From NCBI GenBank assembly GCA_025929595.1, contig JAICQA010000025.1:1-14720 (forward strand): 14,720 nt of DNA, written 5' to 3'. Source of the stretch: Xanthobacteraceae bacterium (lineage in GTDB: Bacteria > Pseudomonadota > Alphaproteobacteria > Rhizobiales > Xanthobacteraceae). Shown here in pieces: positions 7,915 to 14,508 of the stretch. The notes beneath the pieces were generated by a model. It was not told the DNA's origin. It worked only from the letters and a program-made list of their open reading frames with translations, and did not search any database. The translations under genes were made by a program, and so were the position numbers. Position 1 is the first letter of the stretch, and every line of letters begins with the position of its first letter.

Positions 7915-8657
7915 CCGACTCGTTCGGGTTTCCGTCTGACGCGCGCCTTGTCCGCGGGACGCTTGATGTATTTGTGATATTCGGGCGTCACCAGACCGGC
8001 GGTAATGACGAGCTTGGCCGCATCCTCGATGGACATATCGAGTTCAATCATTTCGCTGCGTTTGCAGAAGAGGAGATAACCCGAAGTCGGGTTCGGCGTT
8101 GTGGGCACGTACACGCTCACCACCTCGTCCTCGTGCTTGTCGCTTTCGTGCAGGATTTCGAACAGTTCGCCCTTGACCGGCGCGGAGACGAACGCGAGCG
8201 ACCACAGATGCCGGCGCGGATATTCAATCAGCACGACGTTGTTGAAGGTCGCGCTCTTGTCCGTAATCATTGTCACGAACATCTGCTTCAGTCCGCTGTA
8301 GATCGTGCGCACGAGCGGCATGCGGCCAAGCAAGCCCTCGCCATAGGTGACGAGGCTGCGGCCGAGCAGGTTGGCCGTGAAGAAGCCAAGCAGGGTAATC
8401 AGGATGATCGCGAGCATGACGCCGAGGCCTGGAATGGCAAACGGCAGATATTGCTCGGGATCGTAACGTGTCGGGATCAGCGGCTTTACCCAGCCGTCAA
8501 TCCAATGAACCATCCACCAGACGATATAAACGGTGATCGCGAGCGGTGCCGCGATCACGAGACCGGTGAGAAAGTAATTGCGCAGCCGCGGCATGATGCC
8601 GATGCCGCTCGCAACCTCAGCCGGGGTCGGATCTTGCGGGGCGCTGCTCTTGTTCAT
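7911..8657 (-). CDS. DUF502 family inner-membrane protein
   Basis: This 248-residue protein has two membrane segments near the N-terminus, at about residues 29-51 (YFLTGLVIAAPLAITVYIVW) and 72-95 (PFAIPGLGVMLAIILITLLG). A soluble domain follows, containing GRMPLVRTIYSGLKQMF, a hallmark of DUF502 proteins, and later VSVYVPTTPNPTSGYLLF. The family is widespread in proteobacteria, and I know of no established biochemical role. The start is the ATG at 8655-8657, 26 bp after the glmS stop on the same strand, so it is probably the last gene of a glmU-glmS-DUF502 unit. No strong Shine-Dalgarno precedes it. Its TAA stop overlaps the TAG stop of the convergent MFS gene. The family call is firm; any link to amino-sugar or envelope metabolism is inference from position only. 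Confidence 0.9.
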   Translation of the reverse strand: MNKSSAPQDPTPAEVASGIGIMPRLRNYFLTGLVIAAPLAITVYIVWWMVHWIDGWVKPLIPTRYDPEQYLPFAIPGLGVMLAIILITLLGFFTANLLGRSLVTYGEGLLGRMPLVRTIYSGLKQMFVTMITDKSATFNNVVLIEYPRRHLWSLAFVSAPVKGELFEILHESDKHEDEVVSVYVPTTPNPTSGYLLFCKRSEMIELDMSIEDAAKLVITAGLVTPEYHKYIKRPADKARVRRKPERVG

Positions 8658-8683
8658 GGGCGGGCTCGCATGGCCGCCGCAGC

Positions 8684-10510
8684 CTATTCGACGGTGACAG
8701 ACTTCGCCAGATTGCGCGGCTGGTCCACGTCCGTGCCGCGCAGTACCGCCACATGATAGGCAAGTAGCTGCACCGGCACGGCATAGACGATAGGCGTAAC
8801 CGTCGAAGGCATGTCGGGCAGAGTCAGGATGGTGTCGGCCCCTACTCCGGCTTCGGCGGCGCCACGCTTGTCGCTGAGCAGGATGACGCGGCCGCCGCGC
8901 GCCAGCACTTCCTGCATGTTCGAGGCGGTCTTCTCGAACACCTTGTCATAGGGCGCGATCACCACGACCGGCATCTGCTCGTCGATCAGCGCGATCGGGC
9001 CATGCTTCAGTTCACCGGCGGCGTAGCCTTCGGCGTGAATGTAGGAAATCTCCTTCAGCTTGAGCGCGCCTTCCATAGCGAGCGGAAAGCTCGTGCCGCG
9101 GCCCAGATAGAGGACATCGCGGGCGGTCTCGAGCTGTTTCGACAGGCGCTCGATCTGCGGCTCCAGCGAGAGCGCATCGACCATCAGGCGCGGCACTTCG
9201 ATGAAGGCGCGGACAAGCTTCTTCTCGTCCTCGGCAGACAGGATGCCGCGTGCACGACCTGCCGCTACGGCAAGACACGCAAGCGCCGCGAGCTGACACG
9301 TGAAAGCCTTGGTGGAGGCGACGCCGATTTCGGGCCCAGCCAGCGTCGGCGCGACCACGTCGCTTTCGCGGGCGATGGTTGAGCTCGGGACGTTCACCAC
9401 GGCGAGCGTGTGTTGCCCGTGCTCCTTCGCATAGCGAAGCGAGGCCAGCGTGTCGGCGGTCTCGCCGGACTGCGAGACAAAGATCGCCAGCCCGCGCTCC
9501 GGCAACGGCGCTTCGCGATACCGAAACTCGGACGCGATATCGAGATCGACCGGCAGGCGCGCGAACCGCTCGAACCAGTATTTCGCGACCGTGCCGGCAT
9601 AGAATGCGGTGCCGCAGGCAGAGATGGTGATACGGTCGAGCTTGTTGAAATCGAAGGGAAGCTCGAACGGGAGGCGCACGCATTCGCGCGACATGTCGAT
9701 GTAATGCGCAAGCGTGTGTCCAACGACTTCGGGCTGCTCGTAAATTTCCTTCGCCATGAAATGACGGTGATTGCCCTTGTCGACAAGAAATGCGCCGGCA
9801 TTCGACGTCTGGGTCGGCCGCTCGACGCGCTTGCCCTGCGCGTCCTGCACTTCGACGCCGGCGCGCGTGACGACGGCGAGATCGCCTTCTTCCAGATATG
9901 CGATCTGATCGGTGAATGGCGCGAGCGCGATGGCATCGGAGCCGATGAACATTTCGCCGTCGCCGAATCCCACGGCGAGTGGGCTGCCGCGCCGCGCGCC
10001 GACGAGCAGGTTTTCTTCGCCTTCAAACAGAAACGCGAGCGCGAACGCGCCGCGCACCTGAGGCAGCGCGGCAGCGACCGCCTCAACCGGTCCCTTGCCG
10101 CCTTTCATCTCGGCCGTGACCAGATGGGCCACCACTTCGGTGTCGGTTTCGGTGTGAAACGTAATGCCCTGCGCTTCCAGTTTCTCGCGCAGTTCGCGGA
10201 AATTCTCGATGATGCCGTTGTGCACGACGGCGAGCTTGTCGGTCGCGTGCGGATGCGCGTTCGACTCATTTGGTGCGCCGTGCGTGGCCCAGCGCGTGTG
10301 GCCGATGCCGATCGTGCCTTGCAGCGGCTCGCGGGTCAGGCGCGTCTCGAGGTTCTTCAGTTTTCCTTCGGCGCGACGACGTGTGAGGTGACCACCTTCG
10401 AGCGTTGCGACGCCCGCGGAGTCATAGCCGCGATATTCGAGGCGCTTCAGCGCATCGACGAGTCCGTGCGCGACCGGCTCGTCGCCGAGAATGCCGACGA
10501 TTCCACACAT
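8684..10510 (-). CDS. glmS: Glutamine--fructose-6-phosphate aminotransferase (isomerizing) GlmS
   Basis: This 608-residue enzyme converts fructose-6-phosphate and glutamine to glucosamine-6-phosphate and glutamate, the entry step to UDP-GlcNAc. It starts MCGIVGILG, where Cys2 becomes the N-terminal nucleophile of the Ntn-type glutaminase after Met removal. GHTRWATHG and the HNGIIEN loop follow in the same domain. Two SIS sugar-phosphate domains follow, the first with ISACGTAFYAG near residue 298, the second with YIHAEGYAAGELKHGPIAL. The C-terminus NLAKSVTVE carries the expected sugar-binding lysine, Lys603. Length matches E. coli GlmS closely. A good Shine-Dalgarno, GGGAGGAA, lies at 10521-10528, 10 bases before the ATG. 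It follows glmU by a 123-bp spacer containing a GNRA-capped hairpin. No glmS ribozyme is recognisable. Confidence 0.98.
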   Translation of the reverse strand: MCGIVGILGDEPVAHGLVDALKRLEYRGYDSAGVATLEGGHLTRRRAEGKLKNLETRLTREPLQGTIGIGHTRWATHGAPNESNAHPHATDKLAVVHNGIIENFRELREKLEAQGITFHTETDTEVVAHLVTAEMKGGKGPVEAVAAALPQVRGAFALAFLFEGEENLLVGARRGSPLAVGFGDGEMFIGSDAIALAPFTDQIAYLEEGDLAVVTRAGVEVQDAQGKRVERPTQTSNAGAFLVDKGNHRHFMAKEIYEQPEVVGHTLAHYIDMSRECVRLPFELPFDFNKLDRITISACGTAFYAGTVAKYWFERFARLPVDLDIASEFRYREAPLPERGLAIFVSQSGETADTLASLRYAKEHGQHTLAVVNVPSSTIARESDVVAPTLAGPEIGVASTKAFTCQLAALACLAVAAGRARGILSAEDEKKLVRAFIEVPRLMVDALSLEPQIERLSKQLETARDVLYLGRGTSFPLAMEGALKLKEISYIHAEGYAAGELKHGPIALIDEQMPVVVIAPYDKVFEKTASNMQEVLARGGRVILLSDKRGAAEAGVGADTILTLPDMPSTVTPIVYAVPVQLLAYHVAVLRGTDVDQPRNLAKSVTVE

Positions 10511-10633
10511 GGCCTCGAAATTCCTCCCGCCGCCAGGCCAACCAGCCTAACGGAACAGCATTTAGAAGCCGTTCCCGGCTCCAGAAAATCAATTCAGTTA
10601 ACAGCCCATTGCAAGCAAGGCCTTCGGGCGCGG
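10511..10633 (-). promoter_or_regulatory. glmU-glmS spacer (glmS leader)
   Basis: This 123-bp region between the glmU stop and glmS start is unusually AT-rich for the window, notably around 10555-10615. It contains a strong glmS Shine-Dalgarno at 10521-10528 and a 7-bp hairpin at 10565-10582. On the minus strand, an AT-rich run including GTTAACTGAATTGATTTTC lies just upstream of the hairpin and could hold a glmS promoter, but no clear -35/-10 pair stands out. No T-run follows a stem, so a glmU terminator is not evident. An internal promoter plus leader control for glmS is plausible but unproven. Confidence 0.35.
10565..10582 (-). other. Hairpin with GGAA tetraloop in the glmS leader
   Basis: On the minus strand the sequence reads GGAGCCG, GGAA, CGGCTTC. 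This forms a seven-pair stem (one G-U wobble) capped by GGAA, a member of the stable GNRA loop class. It lies 54 bases upstream of the glmS start codon and 36 bases before its Shine-Dalgarno. The following sequence is TAAATGCTG rather than a T-run, so a leader RNA element is more likely than an intrinsic terminator. Chance formation in GC-rich DNA cannot be excluded. Confidence 0.4.
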
Positions 10634-11995
10634 TTAATCGCCGCCTTTTTGGCCGCCTTTGAGCGCCCTGAGGTCGCGTGCCCATCCGTCCTTGTTAACC
10701 TGCCGGCTGCGGCCGACGCCCAGCGCGTCGTCGGGGATGTTGCTCGTTATGACCGAGCCGGACGCGACATAGGCGCCGGCGCCGATCTTGACCGGCGCCA
10801 CGAGCGCCGAGTTCGAGCCTATGAACGCGCCGCTGCCGATCTCGGTCCTGTGCTTGCCGAAACCGTCATAGTTGCAGGTGATCGTGCCGGCGCCGATATT
10901 GGCGCCATTCCCAACGGTAGAGTCACCAACGTAAGCGAGATGGTTGGCCTTGGCGTTGTCGCCAAACTCAGCGGCTTTGGTCTCGACGAAATTGCCGACG
11001 CGTACGTCCTTGCCGAGCTTTGTGCCGGCTCGCAGCCGCGCGAACGGTCCGACGTGTGTACCCGCGCCGATGCTCGCACCTTCCAGATGCGAGAAAGAAT
11101 GAATGACCGCACCCTCTTCGACCGTGACGCCCGGGCCAAACACGACATAAGGTTCGACGATGACATCGCGCCCGAGTTTTGTGTCGTCGGACAGATGCAC
11201 CGTCTCGGGCGCGACGAGGATCGCGCCGCCTCGCATGGCGGCCTCCCGCAAGCGCGCCTGCATGGCCGCTTCGGCGGCAGCGAGTTGGCTCTTGTCGTTC
11301 ACGCCCATAACTTCCTCCTCGGCGGCTTCACGCACGACGACTTTCAGTTTGTCGGCACGCGCAAGCGCCACGATGTCGGTCAGATAGAATTCACGCTTGG
11401 CATTGCTGTCGGTGATGCGGTCGAGCAAGGCGAGCGCGTTCCTGCCGTCGATGGCCATTGCACCCGCGTTGCACAGATCGACCTTGCGCTCTTCGTCACT
11501 CGCGTCGCGCTCCTCTCGGATCGCGACAAGTTCGCCGTTCCTCACCAGGAGACGCCCATAGCCTGTCGGGTCCGCCGCACGAAAGCCGAGGACGGCCACC
11601 GCGGCTTCCTTCAAACCATCGGCGAGTGCCTTCAACGTATCCGCGCGCAGGAGCGGCGTGTCGCCGAAGACAATCAACAGGCTGCTGCTACCTTCGATCG
11701 CTTGCCGCGCCGCGAGCACGGCGTGGGCGGTTCCACGGCGCTCGGTCTGCACGAATACTTCGGTTCGGGGTGCATAGCGGCGCGCCTCCGCGCCTACGTC
11801 TTCACGGTCGGGGCCGACGACCACGGCGATGCGGCCCGCGCCCGCGTCCGTCACCGATGCGATGGCATGGGCGAGCAGCGACCGGCCCGCCACCCGGTGC
11901 AGGACCTTGGGGATTCGGGATGCCATCCGCGTCCCCTCGCCTGCGGCAAGGACGATCGCCGTGGGTTCCGCCCGGCCTTTGGTGGAGTCGATCAT
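10634..11995 (-). CDS. glmU: Bifunctional UDP-GlcNAc pyrophosphorylase/glucosamine-1-phosphate acetyltransferase GlmU
   Basis: This 453-residue cytoplasmic enzyme acetylates glucosamine-1-phosphate and then uridylylates it to UDP-GlcNAc, the precursor for peptidoglycan and lipid A. The N-terminal nucleotidyltransferase domain has LAAGEGTRM at residues 16-24, with the lysine of IPKVLH just after, and VFGDTPLL with metal-binding Asp112. The C-terminal half is a left-handed beta-helix of hexapeptide repeats from about residue 250. It contains KANHLAYVGD, with predicted catalytic His352, and GAGTITCNYDG. The last residues (GWARDLRALKG) form a short tail. The start is the ATG at 11993-11995, with no strong Shine-Dalgarno. 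It heads the minus-strand unit with glmS and is divergent from the SPOR-like gene. glmM, the intervening mutase step, is not in this window. Confidence 0.98.
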   Translation of the reverse strand: MIDSTKGRAEPTAIVLAAGEGTRMASRIPKVLHRVAGRSLLAHAIASVTDAGAGRIAVVVGPDREDVGAEARRYAPRTEVFVQTERRGTAHAVLAARQAIEGSSSLLIVFGDTPLLRADTLKALADGLKEAAVAVLGFRAADPTGYGRLLVRNGELVAIREERDASDEERKVDLCNAGAMAIDGRNALALLDRITDSNAKREFYLTDIVALARADKLKVVVREAAEEEVMGVNDKSQLAAAEAAMQARLREAAMRGGAILVAPETVHLSDDTKLGRDVIVEPYVVFGPGVTVEEGAVIHSFSHLEGASIGAGTHVGPFARLRAGTKLGKDVRVGNFVETKAAEFGDNAKANHLAYVGDSTVGNGANIGAGTITCNYDGFGKHRTEIGSGAFIGSNSALVAPVKIGAGAYVASGSVITSNIPDDALGVGRSRQVNKDGWARDLRALKGGQKGGD

Positions 11996-12119
11996 GATCG
12001 CCAGCGGTTTAGCCGATCATATCGAAGCCCGATAGCCGAGGCGGCGAAGCCCGCCGACTCTGGTAAATTCGTTGTTCAACTGATTCGCCGGTCAAGCGGA
12101 ATGTGGGGGTTCGCTGTCC
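11996..12119. promoter_or_regulatory. Divergent glmU/SPOR-like gene intergenic region
   Basis: This 124-bp gap lies between divergent start codons and should hold promoters both ways. On the minus strand, CTTGACC (complement of 12090-12096) resembles an alphaproteobacterial -35 box, but nothing 17-18 bp downstream is a good -10. A separate TATGAT (complement of 12016-12021) lies 20 bases before glmU without a matching -35. On the plus strand a run of five G at 12105-12109, 10 bases before the ATG at 12120, may serve as a ribosome-binding site. The short repeat GGCGG-CGAAGC-CCGCC may form a small stem. All placements are weak. Confidence 0.3.
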
Positions 12120-13049
12120 ATGAGCCAGCGAAGTTCTTGGGCGAGCCATGCCATCTGGGGCTCGATAGCCACCTGCGCGGTGATCGCCGCGTCGGTGACG
12201 ATTGCGCTCGTCGTCGGCAATCATCGCGGCATCGAGTTTGCGTCCGTTCTGAAGCGCAGCGCGCCGGCGCCGGTCGCCGACCGGGCACCGGAACCGGTTT
12301 CGCAGCAGCCCGCCGTGATTGCGGCCCCGTCGATCAAGGATCACGAGATCGCCCGGCTGAACGACGCGCTGCGCGCCCTCTCTGCCGAGCGTGACCGGCT
12401 TGAGGAGCGTTTGGCGAAGCTTGAGCAAAGTCTCGGCGACATTACTGCTTCCATCAATTCGCGCCCGCAGCTACCCGCGCCACAGGCAACCGCGCCATCG
12501 GGACCGCGGATTGTCGAGCAGGCGGCGGAGCCCAAGCCGCTGCCGCGTGTCGCCGCCGCGCCAGCGCAGCCATTGCCGCCCGAGACGGGGCCGCACGGCG
12601 TGCCCGCGGCCGGCGCGATCGAAGCTCCGGGCGGCGAAGTGTTCCTTCGCTATGTGACCGCAAAGCCTTTGGTTGCGCCGCCGAGCGCAACGCAAGCGCC
12701 CATGCAGATCCACGCCAGTCCGCTTGCGCGCGATCAGAACAACTCCGCGCCGCAGGAGTCGTCGGCAACGCGAACCGAGTTCGGCGTCGATCTTGGCGGC
12801 GAGCCCACCATGAATGCCTTGCGGGCGCGCTGGACAAATCTGCGGACGGGCCATGCGCCCGTCATCGGCAACCTGCGGCCGCTGGTGAGCGTCCGCGACG
12901 GCGCTCGTCCGGGCAATGTCGAACTCCGCCTTATCGCCGGGCCGCTGGCGAATGCGGGCGAGGCTGCCCGGATTTGCGCGTCATTGCAGACTAAGGGCGT
13001 GAACTGCGTGACCGCCGTCTATGACGGCCAGCGTCTGGCGCTGCGCTGA
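12120..13049 (+). CDS. Membrane-anchored coiled-coil protein with SPOR-like C-terminal domain
   Basis: This 309-residue protein has four visible parts. An N-terminal membrane anchor lies at about residues 11-33. A charged heptad-rich helix at about 73-113 (HEIARLNDALRALSAERDRL and onward) is a likely coiled coil. A long Pro/Ala-rich linker spans about 114-210. A compact C-terminal domain covers 219-309. The end (VELRLIAGPLANAGEAARIC, then GVNCVTAVYDGQRL) has the strand-helix-strand pattern of SPOR domains, which bind glycan strands stripped of stem peptides. The match is by pattern, not alignment score. Cys286 and Cys296 lie close together in this domain and could form a disulfide. The topology suggests an inner-membrane anchor with the rest in the periplasm. 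I recall similar uncharacterised proteins in Bradyrhizobium and relatives. It is divergent from glmU; its function is unknown. Confidence 0.82.
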   Translation: MSQRSSWASHAIWGSIATCAVIAASVTIALVVGNHRGIEFASVLKRSAPAPVADRAPEPVSQQPAVIAAPSIKDHEIARLNDALRALSAERDRLEERLAKLEQSLGDITASINSRPQLPAPQATAPSGPRIVEQAAEPKPLPRVAAAPAQPLPPETGPHGVPAAGAIEAPGGEVFLRYVTAKPLVAPPSATQAPMQIHASPLARDQNNSAPQESSATRTEFGVDLGGEPTMNALRARWTNLRTGHAPVIGNLRPLVSVRDGARPGNVELRLIAGPLANAGEAARICASLQTKGVNCVTAVYDGQRLALR

Positions 13050-13128
13050 GTTGCGCGGTCGCGCATTGCGGTTCGGGTCGCAGACCGCTAGCTAGGCGGC
13101 GTCCGCCCTCTCCGGCTGTCGGCTCTCC
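13050..13128 (+). other. Spacer with two short inverted repeats
   Basis: The 79-bp gap after the SPOR-like gene holds GCGGT at 13068-13072 paired with ACCGC at 13084-13088 (11-base loop), and GGCGG-CGT-CCGCC at 13095-13107 (3-base loop). GCTAGCTAG at 13087-13095 separates them. No T-run follows either stem, so terminator function is doubtful. No clear promoter or ribosome-binding site for the transporter gene is visible. Confidence 0.25.
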
Positions 13129-14031
13129 ATGCAATCCCGCCTTGGCATCTACGCACTGCTCGCGGTGATGCCGCTCCTGTTCTCCACCAATGTGGTGATC
13201 GGCCGCGCGTCCGTCGCGCTGGTCGAACCGTGGACGCTTGCCTTCTGGCGCTGGGGGCTCGCGGCACTCATCCTGTTGCCATTTGCATGGGGCGGCATTG
13301 TCCGGAACCGGGCGGCCTTCCGCGCCGTACGGCTCGAAATCCTGATCCTCGGCCTGCTTGGAATGCTTGTCTGCGGTGGACTTGTCTATGTCTCGCTGCA
13401 CTGGACGACCGCCACGAATGCCGCGCTCATCTATACCGGTTCGACGCTCTTCATTGTCGTGCTGGACGCGCTCTACTTCCGGCAGCCGCTCGGCTTCTCG
13501 CGCGTCGCAGGACTGATCGTCGGCTTCCTCGGGGTTGCGACCATCGTGTTGCAAGGCGAGCCGCACCGGCTCCTGAGCCTCGACCTGAACAAGGGCGATC
13601 TCGGGATTGCCGTCTGTGCGTTTTCGTGGGCGGTCTATACGGTCATGCTGAAAGCGGAAAAGCTGCGCGCTTTGCCGACATTGCCGCTTTTCGCCGTCAT
13701 CGCGTCCGTCGGCGCCATCACGCTCGTTCCCCCCATGCTCTACGAAGCCGTCGCGCTCAACGCCGTTCCGATCACTCCACGCGCGTGGCTGAACATCCTG
13801 ATGCTCGCGATCATTCCCTCGGTTGGCGCTTATGGGGTCTATCAGCTCTGCGTCAAGGAAGTCGGACCGTCGATCACCGGCGTTTTCATGTATTTCATGC
13901 CGGTCTATAGCGCGGCGCTGGCCGCGTTGACGCTTGGAGAATCATTCCTCGCCTATCATGTCATCGGTCTGGTGCTTGTGCTCGGCGGTGTTGTCCTCGC
14001 CAGCAATCCGTTTGCGTCGCGCACGTCCTGA
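13129..14031 (+). CDS. EamA/DMT-superfamily transporter
   Basis: This 300-residue protein is almost entirely hydrophobic, with about ten membrane segments arranged as two homologous five-helix halves, the layout of EamA (DMT superfamily) permeases. The first half has FSTNVVIGRA near the N-terminus and PWTLAFWRWGLAALILLPFA at the second helix. The repeat boundary falls near GDLGIAVCAFSWAVYTVMLK. The second half ends with GVFMYFMPVYSAALAALTLGESFLAYHVIG, the typical last-helices pattern. EamA proteins export amino acids, purines or other metabolites, and the substrate cannot be assigned from sequence. The start is the ATG at 13129; no convincing Shine-Dalgarno precedes it. It lies 79 bp after the SPOR-like gene and 39 bp before the small membrane gene on the same strand, so shared transcription is possible. 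Confidence 0.9.
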   Translation: MQSRLGIYALLAVMPLLFSTNVVIGRASVALVEPWTLAFWRWGLAALILLPFAWGGIVRNRAAFRAVRLEILILGLLGMLVCGGLVYVSLHWTTATNAALIYTGSTLFIVVLDALYFRQPLGFSRVAGLIVGFLGVATIVLQGEPHRLLSLDLNKGDLGIAVCAFSWAVYTVMLKAEKLRALPTLPLFAVIASVGAITLVPPMLYEAVALNAVPITPRAWLNILMLAIIPSVGAYGVYQLCVKEVGPSITGVFMYFMPVYSAALAALTLGESFLAYHVIGLVLVLGGVVLASNPFASRTS

Positions 14032-14070
14032 ACGATTGCCGCTCGGCGGAAGCCGTGTCAGGCTTTCGCC

Positions 14071-14508
14071 ATGCATCCGTTCCTGCCGACGCCGCGCCAG
14101 ACCAATCTGCTGTTGTTGATGGCCTTCGCCACGATTGGTGCGGCGCTGTACCTGCGCATTTCGGTCGTCGAGTCCGACACGCTTGCGGCCGCGTGCTTTG
14201 CAGGTGCCGAGCGGGCGTCATGCGGGCTGCGACGCCTCATCCTTGAGCTTTACGCGCTCGAAGTCTTTGGCGGTGTCGCGCTGATTGCGGCCACGGTGCA
14301 CTTCTTCAGACCGGATGCGATGACCTTCGGAATTGCGCTCTGCGCAGCGATCCTGGGTCTGTTCCTGGACAATGTCGTGCCGTCGGCGTTCGCCGCCGCC
14401 ATCCTCGTCATGAGCTTCGCGCGGCCGGCGCGCGGCGGCAGGCCACGGCCAGCGCAACGAGCAGAACGGCGAGCCACGCCGCCTGCCAGTTCCAGAGCGA
14501 CTCATTAA
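14071..14508 (+). CDS. Small uncharacterised membrane protein with paired cysteines
   Basis: This 145-residue protein of unknown function has three or four hydrophobic segments: about residues 11-31, 58-79 and 84-117 (probably two helices). Between the first and second lies a polar loop with VVESDTLAAACFAGAERASC, placing Cys42 and Cys51 nine residues apart, followed by a pair of arginines. If that loop faces the periplasm, the cysteines could form a disulfide. I recall similar short proteins in Bradyrhizobium-type genomes but know no function. Residues from about 113 onward overlap the convergent gene, and the tail RPARGGRPRPAQRAERRATP looks like read-through rather than conserved protein. 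The natural end may lie near residue 120 in relatives. The ATG at 14071 lacks a strong Shine-Dalgarno. Confidence 0.7.
   Translation: MHPFLPTPRQTNLLLLMAFATIGAALYLRISVVESDTLAAACFAGAERASCGLRRLILELYALEVFGGVALIAATVHFFRPDAMTFGIALCAAILGLFLDNVVPSAFAAAILVMSFARPARGGRPRPAQRAERRATPPASSRATH

Noticed and set aside
7653..8756. A 367-residue plus-strand open frame opposite the DUF502 gene
   Set aside because: It begins inside the MFS gene in another frame and runs antisense to a clear DUF502 protein; no motif or ribosome-binding site supports it.
10511..10633. A glmS ribozyme or classical riboswitch upstream of glmS
   Set aside because: The spacer is too short for a full glmS ribozyme and shows no recognisable core; only one isolated stem is visible.
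9410..12394. A 994-residue plus-strand open frame as a real gene
   Set aside because: It lies exactly in codon register opposite glmS and glmU, which are unmistakable. Its openness follows from rare TTA, CTA and TCA codons in those genes, and its translation shows no recognisable domain.
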